Below are positions 6,205-13,259 of a stretch of 17,845 nucleotides of DNA, in pieces. The stretch is from Acetobacter ghanensis (lineage in GTDB: Bacteria > Pseudomonadota > Alphaproteobacteria > Acetobacterales > Acetobacteraceae): assembly GCF_001499675.1 (NCBI RefSeq), contig NZ_LN609304.1:1-17845 (forward strand), given 5' to 3'. Position 1 is the stretch's first letter; every line of letters begins with the position of its first letter. Under the pieces are notes generated by a model that was not told where the DNA came from, did no database searches, and worked only from the letters and a program-made list of their open reading frames with translations. Made by a program: the position numbers and the translations under genes.

Positions 6205-6441
6205 GTATCGTCTCCCATGCTTCCGCCAGCATTTCAGCGTGGTCCTGCACGATGACAAGGGCTTCTTGTATGACCTTTATCCTTCATGCCACCTGCCCGT
6301 ATCAGTCTGGCTTTCCTGCCAATTTCAATCACCGCTTCTCCATCCGCGCTTATGACGTGAACGTGCATTGGCCCATGATCTGCCGTGTAGATCACGATAC
6401 GAAATCCATTGATGCGTAGAAGCGTCGGTGTAATTCGCCAT
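6194..6441 (-). pseudogene. DUF4160 gene with two frameshifts
   Basis: On the minus strand three frames join into one DUF4160-like protein. ATG 6441 opens a frame beginning MANYT. One base later in phase comes PTLLRINGFRIVIYTADHGP-MHVHV-SADGEAVIEIGR. A second one-base shift near the AAAGG run gives VIQEALVIVQDHAEMLAEAW-ETIHGE and a stop overlapping the DUF2442 ATG by 11 bases. Removing one base at each site gives 81 codons plus stop, the usual size of the family. The shift points are about ATT-ACA near 6433 and AAAGG near 6275. The gene is either a decayed toxin-like partner or carries sequencing indels. Confidence 0.75.
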
Positions 6442-6719
6442 ATCCCTAACGCTTGGGTTTTTCAATTAGAACCATCCCGCCGAAAGTCAGGAGCAGGATA
6501 TCTGGACGGTCTGACCGAAATGGACAGGCCATAAATTTCTGATAACGCCCGCAGAGCGCCGTGTGAGGCTGTACAAAGCGTAATTCCAATACAGACACCC
6601 AAACCAGCCACCACATCTGATAATGCCTGTACGGCCGTCCTGTGGCGTCTGACGGGCATGCTGAAACACATGAGCCGCTGAATGGCCGCCTGAAGTAAGC
6701 ATCCTGCGTGAGACGCGGC

Positions 6720-7340
6720 TCAGGAACTAGATTTCATGGTCTTGTTGAGTCTTGTGCGGACAGCGTTGCGTCTGTTGGCGATGCGGTTCAGGGCGTTTCT
6801 GAGTGGAAGCTCATTGATCTCGTTGGGGCTCCAATCTTCGAGATAGGCACTGACTTCGTCATGATCTGGATGGTCGGGATCTGCCCAGGCTTCAAGCATG
6901 TGATAGAATCCCGGAATGCCGCCGCAGTCTTCTGGCGGACAGGCATATTGTCCGGCGATGTATTTGGGGTACCCTTCTCCGGCCTTTCCCTGCCGGACAT
7001 TGTTGATGAGGAGGCGATGGCGCCATCCGTCACCGAAGTCATATTCGTAGACCATTTCGAGACGGGATGTCGTTAGAAGATCGCGCAGTCGGGTTTTTGC
7101 GGCGTTACGACGTGGCAGCCCACCCCAGTCTTCGTTATCAGGTAAGCCGTAGCGTTGATCACCGAGCGTGAATTCCCACAGATGGTAATCGAGCCATCCC
7201 ATGGTCACCTGAATGACCTCATGCAGTGTCCGGAGCGTCAGCGAGGTCGGAACGTCAACCTCACGCCAGATCAGGGGCGCGGTATCCGTCAGTTCGATAC
7301 GCATGGATGCGATTTCGTTGAAGCTATGGAGTGCTGTCAT
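6720..7340 (-). CDS. Plasmid pRiA4b ORF-3-like protein
   Basis: This 206-residue protein matches the pRiA4b ORF-3 family (PF07929). It has an N-terminal strand and PLIWREVDVPTSLTLRTLHE, then VTMGWLDYHLWEFTLGDQRY, then the conserved VYEYDFGDGWRHRL and the CPPEDCGGIPGFYHMLEAW motif. Known: the family is common on plasmids and near transposases, with no established biochemical role. The two-cysteine CPPEDCGG motif is intact, so the protein looks complete. The start is uncertain: ATG 7340, ATG 7304 or an upstream TTG at 7376, none with a good ribosome site. It is transcribed away from the origin. Confidence 0.88.
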   Translation of the reverse strand: MTALHSFNEIASMRIELTDTAPLIWREVDVPTSLTLRTLHEVIQVTMGWLDYHLWEFTLGDQRYGLPDNEDWGGLPRRNAAKTRLRDLLTTSRLEMVYEYDFGDGWRHRLLINNVRQGKAGEGYPKYIAGQYACPPEDCGGIPGFYHMLEAWADPDHPDHDEVSAYLEDWSPNEINELPLRNALNRIANRRNAVRTRLNKTMKSSS

Positions 7341-7440
7341 GCCGCCAGAATTGCAGATCCGACCTTCCAATGCCAAGGCAGGAGTTCATGGGGGCGGGGA
7401 TTGGGTTCCATCTGGTAGAAAATTTTTGAGCGATGAAAAG

Positions 7441-7449
7441 TTATCCACA
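7441..7449 (+). promoter_or_regulatory. DnaA box
   Basis: TTATCCACA is a perfect consensus DnaA-binding box, about 100 bp upstream of the iterons. It indicates DnaA helps open the origin. Confidence 0.85.
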
Positions 7450-7454
7450 GCCTT

Positions 7455-7535
7455 AGAGTGTTTAATAGGTGTTTAATTAGTGTTACGGTTTTTCAGGTTC
7501 ATAATAACACATTGAATAATAAAGGTTTTATTGAG
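7455..7535. other. AT-rich stretch, likely DNA-unwinding element
   Basis: The segment between the DnaA box and the iterons is much richer in A and T than its surroundings (runs such as TTTAATAGGTGTTTAATTAG and AATAATAAAGGTTTTATTG). This is the usual place for strand opening in iteron origins. Confidence 0.6.
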
Positions 7536-7551
7536 CATCTCCATAGCCTTG

Positions 7552-7726
7552 TGAATCCACTATGACGATAAACTGAATCCACTATGACGATAAACTGAAT
7601 CCACTATGACGATAGTAAGCATGCGTAATTGAAATGACGATAAGCTCAAACTGAATCTGATATGACGATAATTGGCTTGCGTATGTGAAGTGACGATAGT
7701 AGCTATCTGTAATTGAAATGACGATA
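7552..7726 (+). repeat. Origin iterons: seven copies of ATGACGATA with two spacings
   Basis: Core starts are 7562, 7584 and 7606 (22-bp spacing, each preceded by TGAATCCACT) and 7634, 7662, 7690 and 7718 (28-bp spacing). All cores are ATGACGATA except 7690, GTGACGATA. Copies four and seven share the longer left context GTAATTGAAATGACGATA. With the DnaA box and AT-rich DNA this is a typical iteron oriV for the adjacent RepA. The last core contains the predicted repA start codon, so RepA bound there would block its own translation start region or promoter. Confidence 0.93.
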
Positions 7727-8818
7727 GAATCTTCTCCTTCCTTGTTCGACGTTGCGCCTTCCCTACCTATGGAAAGTGAGGATCGCCCCCCCCTCCTGCC
7801 AGTCCGCCATCCAAATCAGGACCTATTCATCTGTGACGTGCTCGATGCCATTCCCAAAGATGATATGGCGTCAATGGAGCATCCTGTTTTTTCGCTCTCG
7901 ACCAAGCCTGACACTCGGATGCGACGCTATGAACACAATGGGAATATCATAGAGATCATCCCGTCTGGCAAAGGGCTGGCAACGATCCATGACAAGGATA
8001 TCCTAATCTACTGCATCTCTCAGCTCGTTGCGAAAATGAATCACGGCGAACAACCAAGCCGAACACTCCGCCTTCAAGCTTATGACATGCTGGTCGCTAC
8101 CAATCGTCAAACCAGCGGAGCAGGCTATAGACTACTGACCGACGCATTGACGCGCTTGCGCGGAACAACCGTGCGAACCAACATTCAAACAGGCGGCATT
8201 GAAGAGACGCGAATTTTCGGTTTGATCGAAGAAGCTAGAATCACCCGTAAGACGTTCGATGGCCGAATGCTTGACCTCGAAATCACTCTGTCAGAGTGGG
8301 TCTATCGTTCAGTCATCAGCAAGAACGTCCTAACACTTCACCGAGACTATTTCCGACTTCGTAAACCATTTGAACGACGCATGTACGAGCTAGCCCGCAA
8401 ACACTGCGGTATGAAAGATGAATGGAAGATCGGATTAGAGCTGCTGCAAAAAAAATGTGGCTCAACTAGCCCGCTTCGCGTCTTTCGATCCTTGGTTAAG
8501 AAAGTTTGTGCGCATGACATCAGCCATGCTCATTTTCCTGACTATGCCATCACAATGGCCAACGACATCATTCTATTTCGCAACCGTTTGAGCCTTAAAA
8601 CAAAGGCCGACGTTATTGTCCCTGTCAGGGATGCCCCCTACATTGATCCCGAAACCATGCATGACGCTAAAACCGTTGCGCCAGGATATGACATTTATGC
8701 TCTCCATGACGAATGGGTTTCATGGTGGCACGACATGGGGAAACCCGAGCTTAAAAGCCCTGCCGGTGCCTTTATTGGCTTTTGTAAAAAACGGCACGAA
8801 CGCAGCCCAATGCGCTGA
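7718..8818 (+). CDS. repA: Plasmid replication initiator RepA (RPA family)
   Basis: The 366-residue protein matches the RPA-type initiators of alphaproteobacterial plasmids. It has PDTRMRRYEHNGNIIEI, KGLATIHDKDILIYCISQL, the SGAGYRLLTDALTRLRGTTV winged-helix region (residues ~135-155) and LHRDYFRLRKPFERRMYELA. It binds the iterons immediately upstream and recruits the replication machinery. The start at 7718 lies inside the seventh iteron and has no Shine-Dalgarno; ATG 7769 is a possible internal start with equally weak signals. Autoregulation is therefore likely. The C-terminal ~60 residues (HDEWVSWWHDMGKPELKSPA) are a helical tail. It ends convergently to the partition operon, with a hairpin at 8828-8871 between them. 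Confidence 0.93.
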   Translation: MTIESSPSLFDVAPSLPMESEDRPPLLPVRHPNQDLFICDVLDAIPKDDMASMEHPVFSLSTKPDTRMRRYEHNGNIIEIIPSGKGLATIHDKDILIYCISQLVAKMNHGEQPSRTLRLQAYDMLVATNRQTSGAGYRLLTDALTRLRGTTVRTNIQTGGIEETRIFGLIEEARITRKTFDGRMLDLEITLSEWVYRSVISKNVLTLHRDYFRLRKPFERRMYELARKHCGMKDEWKIGLELLQKKCGSTSPLRVFRSLVKKVCAHDISHAHFPDYAITMANDIILFRNRLSLKTKADVIVPVRDAPYIDPETMHDAKTVAPGYDIYALHDEWVSWWHDMGKPELKSPAGAFIGFCKKRHERSPMR

Positions 8819-8827
8819 ACTCTAGTG

Positions 8828-8871
8828 CATGCTGTCATGCGTACATGCGTACATAAAAACATGACAGCATG
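8828..8871. repeat. Inverted repeat between repA and par operon (terminator or centromere candidate)
   Basis: Perfect 12-bp arms CATGCTGTCATG (8828-8839) and CATGACAGCATG (8860-8871) enclose 20 bases. The loop overlaps two tandem copies of GCGTACAT. Each arm contains ATGACAGCATG or its complement, nearly identical to the pair upstream of parA. It lies between two convergent stops, so it may both terminate transcription and bind the partition RHH protein. Confidence 0.75.
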
Positions 8872-8880
8872 TAATCCTAA

Positions 8881-9156
8881 CTACTTGCCTACAGGACTTT
8901 CTCCCATCTTGCGTAGCCAGTCGTTAAACGCGTCGGCCATCGCGTCCTGTAAACTCATTCCATGCTTTCTGGCGGTCATATGCATGGCAAATGACATTTC
9001 TGGGCTAAAATAACCAGTCATGGCTTTCTTGCCTTGACGGCTCGGCGCAACCGGCTTGCTGTCTGTGGCAGTAACCTTACTTTCTGATGTGGCTACAGCC
9101 GACGATATTGCGGAATCACGATCCCGCAACGATAGTAGAGACCCCTTCCGGCTCAT
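8881..9156 (-). CDS. Small RHH partition protein (ParB-like centromere binder)
   Basis: The 91-residue protein has a disordered Ser/Thr-rich first half and a compact C-terminal ribbon-helix-helix. The strand region is MTGYFSPEM, the helices are SFAMHMTARKHG and SLQDAMADAFNDWLRKMG. Its ATG overlaps the parA stop by four bases (ATGA). Known: type Ib partition operons pair a short ParA with a small RHH adaptor (ParG/Omega style) that binds parS and stimulates ATPase activity through a flexible N-terminal tail. The layout here fits that. It probably binds the ATGACNNCATG pairs at both operon ends and represses the operon. Confidence 0.8.
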   Translation of the reverse strand: MSRKGSLLSLRDRDSAISSAVATSESKVTATDSKPVAPSRQGKKAMTGYFSPEMSFAMHMTARKHGMSLQDAMADAFNDWLRKMGESPVGK

Positions 9157-9806
9157 GCGCTAGCTCTCCGCTTTCTCGATGATTGCATGTTCACATGCTT
9201 GCATGTCCACTTGTAAAGCCGCCTTACCTCATCAGCCGCCTTGCCTTTTGACTCTATTTCCATTGCAGTTTTCCCTTCCGCCGCTGCATGACGAAAAACT
9301 GCACGATCAGCGATAATATGTGGACATGCGTTTAGCCCGTAGCTTTCTACGAGTTGTGTGGCCTCCTCATACATACGCGGAGCGGTCGGACTTCCCGCTG
9401 TAAAAACGACGAAGGCTGGTTTGCCACGCATTTTTATAAGACTGGCAGTAGTTTTGATCGCTGCCAGATCGAATGCACTCGGCCGACATGGAATTAACAC
9501 TAAATCGGCGACTTCAACGGCAGCACTAGCCGCACTATCAGCGTGAGGCGGAGTATCAATCACGATGAACTCAGCGCCCTGACTCATTGCTTGTTCGATC
9601 TTAGCCGCGAGGCGTGGCGGAGCACTGTCAATCACAACCGGCGGAGCATCCTTACGCCATGCCGCCCATTGGCTCGCAGTTGCCTGTGGGTCCACATCAA
9701 TCACCAATGCCGTGTGGCCAGTAGCCTCAGCAGCAGCAGCCAGATGCAAAGCCAGAGTGGTTTTTCCAGCTCCCCCCTTCTGACTGATAATCGCTATTGT
9801 TGGCAT
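9153..9806 (-). CDS. parA: ParA partition ATPase (type Ib)
   Basis: This 217-residue ParA has no N-terminal HTH, which places it in the short type Ib group. The deviant Walker A is intact, QKGGAGKTT with signature K10 and K15, followed by VIDVDPQATASQWAAW (A' motif) and FIVIDTPPHADS (Walker B). The start is ATG 9806 because AAGGA lies seven bases upstream; the frame is open to 9830 but the upstream ATG lacks such a site. It moves plasmid copies over the nucleoid with the small RHH protein as adaptor. The operon is likely autoregulated through the inverted repeat at 9821-9846, directly upstream. Confidence 0.95.
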   Translation of the reverse strand: MPTIAIISQKGGAGKTTLALHLAAAAEATGHTALVIDVDPQATASQWAAWRKDAPPVVIDSAPPRLAAKIEQAMSQGAEFIVIDTPPHADSAASAAVEVADLVLIPCRPSAFDLAAIKTTASLIKMRGKPAFVVFTAGSPTAPRMYEEATQLVESYGLNACPHIIADRAVFRHAAAEGKTAMEIESKGKAADEVRRLYKWTCKHVNMQSSRKRRASA

Positions 9807-9820
9807 GTGAACGTCCTTAC

Positions 9821-9846
9821 ATGACCTCATGTTTGCATGCGGTCAT
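9821..9846. promoter_or_regulatory. Operator/parS candidate upstream of parA
   Basis: ATGACCTCATG (9821-9831) and CATGCGGTCAT (9836-9846) are inverted 11-bp arms with one mismatch and a 4-base spacer. They overlap the predicted -10 and lie just before the ribosome site. The same motif occurs as an inverted pair at the far end of the operon (8828-8871). Confidence 0.7.
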
Positions 9847-9871
9847 ACGCGATAACCTACTAGATCGGCAA
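9842..9871 (-). promoter_or_regulatory. Possible parA promoter
   Basis: On the minus strand TTGCCG (9871-9866) and TATGAC (9847-9842) are 18 bases apart. The -10 overlaps the operator arm, as expected for a self-repressed partition operon. The match to consensus is moderate. Confidence 0.4.
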
Positions 9872-9914
9872 TAGAGAACGACAGAAAGCAACCCATATTC
9901 AACGGTCGATAAAC

Positions 9915-10511
9915 TCACTTTTCCCTTTGCACAATGGCAGCAACAGTGTTCTTGCTGATCCCTAGATCACGGGCGATCCACCGATAACTCCGCTTTTCTG
10001 CCACCAGCGCCAGAACCTTCGGAGCCAGACGATCAGACTTTGGCCGCTGTCCTTTCTGTCGGCCGAGAACCTTCCCGCGCGCCCTGGCAGCGGCCAGACC
10101 AGACTTCACCCGCTCGCTGATCAGATCCCGCTCGAACTCCGCAATCCCGGCCAGAACCGTCGCCAGCATTCGTCCATGTGGTGTCGCCAGATCAAACGTC
10201 ATTCCCGTTATAGCAATCAGGGAAACACGATAGCTCTCCAGTTCCTGAAGCGTGGAGATGAGATCAATGGTCGAGCGCCCCCAGCGGGACAGCTCCGTCA
10301 CCAGAATGGCGTCAATTTCACGAGCCTGGGCCAGTGCCATGACCTTTCGACGCTCGGCCCGATCCACCCGGACGCCAGATCCTGTCTCCATGAAGATGCC
10401 AGACACTTCATAGCCCGCGCGTTCGGCAAACCGCTTCAGCTCGTCTTTCTGGCGCACGCAGGACTGATCGGCCGTAGAAACCCGACAATAGATGACCGCG
10501 CGCTGTCCCAT
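9915..10511 (-). CDS. Serine resolvase/invertase (plasmid multimer resolution)
   Basis: The 198-residue recombinase begins MGQRAVIYCRVSTADQ with the catalytic serine at S12. It continues with the arginine-rich active-site region VTELSRWGRSTIDLI, the dimer helix GRMLATVLAGIAEFERDLI-SERVKSGLAAAR, and a C-terminal HTH (YRWIARDLGISKNTVAAIVQ). I chose ATG 10511 because GGGAGGG lies five bases upstream; the frame is open further to 10574. On a plasmid with its own origin and partition genes its probable role is resolving multimers. A res-like site should lie just upstream. No Tn3-type transposase is present, so it is not part of an intact transposon. Confidence 0.93.
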   Translation of the reverse strand: MGQRAVIYCRVSTADQSCVRQKDELKRFAERAGYEVSGIFMETGSGVRVDRAERRKVMALAQAREIDAILVTELSRWGRSTIDLISTLQELESYRVSLIAITGMTFDLATPHGRMLATVLAGIAEFERDLISERVKSGLAAARARGKVLGRQKGQRPKSDRLAPKVLALVAEKRSYRWIARDLGISKNTVAAIVQREK

Positions 10512-10594
10512 TTGAACCCTCCCGGAAAAACCACCATGCAGCCCTTGATACACCGTGGCTCCGGCTTGTCCCAATCAGACTATAGGCTATTTGG

Positions 10595-10610
10595 TTCAAG
10601 CTAATTTGAA
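10595..10610. repeat. Inverted repeat, possible resolvase subsite
   Basis: TTCAA and TTGAA are separated by six bases, 84 bp upstream of the resolvase start in AT-rich DNA. Resolvase res subsites are imperfect inverted repeats placed like this. The evidence is location and symmetry only. Confidence 0.3.
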
Positions 10611-10675
10611 TGGAAGAAATGTGGAGAAAAACAGACAGACGGCTTTCGCCTTCGTTTCGGACGTTCAATCAAGTT

Positions 10676-10792
10676 TCATAGTTTCTGAAAGCGGAACGCG
10701 TTGAGTAGGACAGATCGCACATTGGTGGGGATGAGGAGATCGATAGAGCCAGATCCAAAGCGTTCCTTGATTGAGGTATTAAATTCACTCAA
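10676..10792 (-). pseudogene. Possible C-terminal gene remnant
   Basis: A short minus-strand frame reads protein-like to its stop (SIKERFGSGSIDLLIPTN then VRSVLLNAFRFQKL). It has only a TTG at 10792 as start, and an in-frame stop lies a short way upstream of that TTG. It could be the end of a truncated gene. I do not recognise the family. Confidence 0.2.
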
Positions 10793-10877
10793 TCTTGTCG
10801 CCGAGCATCAGGCTACGTCTCGCGTGAGTTTCGACGCGGCCGACTTTGATGCACCGATTTCTTGATGGTGATGATAA

Positions 10878-11900
10878 ATGGCAAAGAAGCGTGGCGAGAC
10901 ACATCTCATGGAGGATGCATCCGAGGGCATCATCGGAAATCTCCTTCCGGAACTATGGGTGATGCGTAAGCTACATCCTGATTATGGCGTGGACTATACG
11001 ATTGAGGTGTTTGAGAAATCTGGCACTAGCTTTCCCACTATGGGTGAGTTTCTATACGTTCAAGCTAAGTCCATAGCCTCAACAGAAAAGAAGGTGCTTC
11101 CGATCGCCTCGCGCTTGAATGTGGAAAAGTATACTGCATCGAATAATGGTGAAGTCGAAATGACTTTGGACGTCGTTAAATACCAGCTCGATTCCGACAC
11201 CATTGATAATGCGAGACTGATGGGACCCGCTACACCATTACTACTCTTCCTTGTCGATCTCGAATTGAAAGAGGTATTTTATATTTGCCTAACAGATTAC
11301 TACGACAAAATTATCGAGCCGAACGGCGTGAAGCTAGACGGTCAGGCTTCAGTGGTCATTAACATCCCATACGCCAACCGTCTCACCAAGAACGGTAGTG
11401 CCGATGTTATGCGTTTCTTTGCGTGTCGACCGAAGCTCTACGGCCTAATCAGCCTCGCAAATTATCAACGGCGCGAGGTACAGTTTCTTGTTCAGGATAT
11501 CGAGACGCAGCGTGACGTGAGGCGCATCGTTCTGGATCTGTACATCTTGCGCCGGTTTGCATTGCGCCTGAGGGCAATGCCACTATGGGACCGTATAATC
11601 GTATGGGAGGCGGTGCAGTGCCAGAAGGCCGTGCTAGACAATGTCATCGAAACGCTAGACGAAACTAAATTGCTAGCGTTGGCAGAGAAAATTCTGTCGG
11701 GCCTTCATGAAGAACACAACGACAGAGAAAAGTTTATCGAGGCAGCGCGCATTATCTCTGGCTTCTCAAATGCTTGGTCGAGTTTGGCGAATTTAGGGAA
11801 CATGTTCGAGGAGTTGATGCGAGAGTGCTTTCTCCCTTCGTATATTGGCCAGCTTTCCAGTGGAGACGAAGACCACTACCGCGTTATTACGGAAATCTGA
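10878..11900 (+). CDS. DUF4365-containing protein (PD-(D/E)XK nuclease-like), putative defence gene
   Basis: The first ~155 of 340 residues match DUF4365. They start MEDASEGIIGNLLPELWVMR, continue HPDYGVDYTIEVFE and FLYVQAKS, and end with a conserved hydrophobic segment PATPLLLFLVDLELKEVFYI. The pattern E16, D39, Q62-x-K64 is that expected of a restriction-endonuclease-fold active site with Q in place of E. Residues ~190-340 are mostly helical and I do not recognise them. Known: DUF4365 proteins are frequently found near defence genes; their substrates are not settled. Here it is a lone gene on the strand opposite the hsd operon, next to a deleted IS. The upstream ribosome site is weak (GGTGATGATAA). 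Confidence 0.8.
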   Translation: MAKKRGETHLMEDASEGIIGNLLPELWVMRKLHPDYGVDYTIEVFEKSGTSFPTMGEFLYVQAKSIASTEKKVLPIASRLNVEKYTASNNGEVEMTLDVVKYQLDSDTIDNARLMGPATPLLLFLVDLELKEVFYICLTDYYDKIIEPNGVKLDGQASVVINIPYANRLTKNGSADVMRFFACRPKLYGLISLANYQRREVQFLVQDIETQRDVRRIVLDLYILRRFALRLRAMPLWDRIIVWEAVQCQKAVLDNVIETLDETKLLALAEKILSGLHEEHNDREKFIEAARIISGFSNAWSSLANLGNMFEELMRECFLPSYIGQLSSGDEDHYRVITEI

Positions 11901-11940
11901 ACAGCAAGCCGCAGAGTCTACTTCCCCATCTTGGCATCTA

Positions 11941-12433
11941 GGGTCTGTTAGATCTTGAAATTCTTTCCATATTGTAGGGATGGAAGAAGAAGACGGAACA
12001 GGCTCTTTTACGGACGAGACATGGGCGATCTGGGAACCTCTGATTGAGGCGGTTCGCCCACGAGGCAAGACGCCGCCCCATGATCTGCGGCGCACGATAG
12101 CAGCGATTTTCTGGCGCCATGAGAATGGTGCGAAATGGCGGAGTATCCCCGCCATTCCCCTGTGGGTCGTGGCGGACAAGGGCTACGCGTCGAACGCCTT
12201 TCGTGAACGGATATGGGACATGGGAGCCCGGCCGGCCATTCCTGTGAACCGACGCGATGGGGCGGTCGCCTGCCAAAAACGGGCCTATCGGTGCCGGCAT
12301 CTCGTTGAGAACCTCTGGGCTCGCCTCAAGGAGTGGCGCGCTGTCGCAACCAGATATGAAAAAACAGCAGCGTCGTTCCTCGCCGTCATCCACATCGCTG
12401 CCGCAGCAGACGGGATCAAACCATAACAGGCCC
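11941..12433 (+). mobile_element. Internally deleted IS5-family element (493 bp)
   Basis: The ends are imperfect inverted repeats: GGGTCTGTTAGATCTTGA on the left and, reversed, GGGCCTGTTATGGTTTGA on the right, 13 of 18 identical. The element is flanked by TA on both sides (11939-11940 and 12434-12435), the target duplication of IS427-group IS5 elements. Full elements are about 850 bp. This copy keeps both ends but lost roughly 350 bp from the middle of the transposase, so it can move only if a related transposase acts in trans. Confidence 0.85.
11980..12426 (+). pseudogene. IS5-family transposase with in-frame internal deletion
   Basis: Residues 1-57 are the normal N-terminal DUF4096 region (FTDETWAIWEPLIEAV, then IFWRHENGAKWRSIPA). 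At about residue 58 the protein jumps to the C-terminal catalytic part, VVADKGYASNAF, which carries the second acidic residue, and then VENLWARLKEWRAVATRYEK, which carries the final glutamate. The first catalytic aspartate is missing, so it cannot catalyse transposition. The deletion kept the frame, leaving a 148-residue open frame from the ATG inside the left end to just before the right end. If expressed, it might still bind the IS ends. Confidence 0.85.
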
Positions 12434-12519
12434 TAATTCTTGGTGCCGCCCGTCCGCTTTTTTGGTCATGGCGACCAACAGCAGACAGACAGCTCGCCCC
12501 CCATTGCGGTCAAAGAGCG

Positions 12520-13257
12520 CTATTTTTGCAGCATCATTTCCGCCATTCCATCCAGTCTTGCCTTATGACGCTCCCAGTCCGGCATCACGCGTTCCAGCAA
12601 CGCCCAGAAAGCAGGTCCGTGGTTATGCTCCTTCAAATGACAGAGCTCATGCAGGAGCACGTAATCAATGCAGTCACGCGGAGCTTTGACCAAATGTGGG
12701 TTCAGCGTGACGGTGCCCCCAGGTGAGCAGTTACCCCACTGCGTCTGCATCACCTGGAGCTTCAGAGCAGGGGGCGTTGTCACCCACAGCGTTGTAGGGA
12801 GAAGGACAGACAGGCGATGGCGGAAGACGTCCTGCGCCCGCGTAAAATACCACAGTTCCAGCAGCTTCTTGATCCGCAAGGCGCTGCGATCCTGCACGGA
12901 CACCTCCAGCCGCCCACGCAGCATCCGCACGGTCTCTGGTGCATTGGGCTGATGATGCACTTTCAGCAGATGCCGCCGCCCCAGATAGAAGTGGCTTTCC
13001 CCACTGACATAGGCACGCGGCGTGGCGTGTTCCTGCACTGCTCGGAAGTCCCGCAGCTTCTGCCAGATCCAGCGGGTTTTCTGGTGCAACGCCTTTTCCA
13101 GATCAGCCTCTGTTGTGCCATCTGGGACAGAAGCCTCCACACGTAGGGCCGGATGTACCTTGATCCGCAGAGTTGTGCCGGGGCGCGCTCGGGGGACCAG
13201 GTTTACGCGGATCTGCTCACCGCCATAGGTCAGGACGCGAGAAGGGGTTTCTTCCAT
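12520..13257 (-). CDS. YgjP/M48-like zinc metalloprotease in the hsd operon
   Basis: The 245-residue protein is of the YgjP/DUF45 (PF01863) type. The zinc motif H203-E-L-C-H207 with a third histidine at H213 (HELCHLKEHNHGPAFW) is intact. It is preceded by QTQWGNCSPGGTVTLNPHLV, a conserved family segment. The N-terminal half (VNLVPRARPGTTLRIKVHP) forms the usual beta-rich region. Its ATG follows the hsdR stop by two bases, so it is the last gene of the operon. Known: YgjP-like genes very often accompany hsdR in type I systems, with an unproven role, perhaps in limiting HsdR. Downstream, before the deleted IS, I see no clear terminator. Confidence 0.92.
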   Translation of the reverse strand: MEETPSRVLTYGGEQIRVNLVPRARPGTTLRIKVHPALRVEASVPDGTTEADLEKALHQKTRWIWQKLRDFRAVQEHATPRAYVSGESHFYLGRRHLLKVHHQPNAPETVRMLRGRLEVSVQDRSALRIKKLLELWYFTRAQDVFRHRLSVLLPTTLWVTTPPALKLQVMQTQWGNCSPGGTVTLNPHLVKAPRDCIDYVLLHELCHLKEHNHGPAFWALLERVMPDWERHKARLDGMAEMMLQK

Positions 13258-13259
13258 GC

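Larger units (their letters stand above)
10512..10877. other. Gene-poor stretch between the divergent resolvase and DUF4365 genes
   Basis: No convincing complete gene is visible. The left half is the expected place for resolvase sites and holds the inverted repeat TTCAA-N6-TTGAA (10595-10610). The right half holds a possible gene remnant on the minus strand and the upstream region of the DUF4365 gene. Confidence 0.5.

Noticed and set aside
6442..6719. Possible gene in the 278-bp gap between the DUF4160 remnant and the ORF-3-like gene
   Set aside because: Two minus-strand frames of about 70 codons and a plus-strand frame ending at the TGA near 6680 have no start signals or recognisable motifs. 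I see no clear feature here.
7552..7726. CRISPR-like reading of the 22/28-bp periodic repeats
   Set aside because: The position between DnaA box and repA and the 9-bp core identify them as iterons.
12459..12480. Hairpin TTGGTC-N5-GACCAA as terminator of the hsd operon
   Set aside because: In the minus direction it is followed by A residues rather than T residues, so it does not fit a rho-independent terminator.
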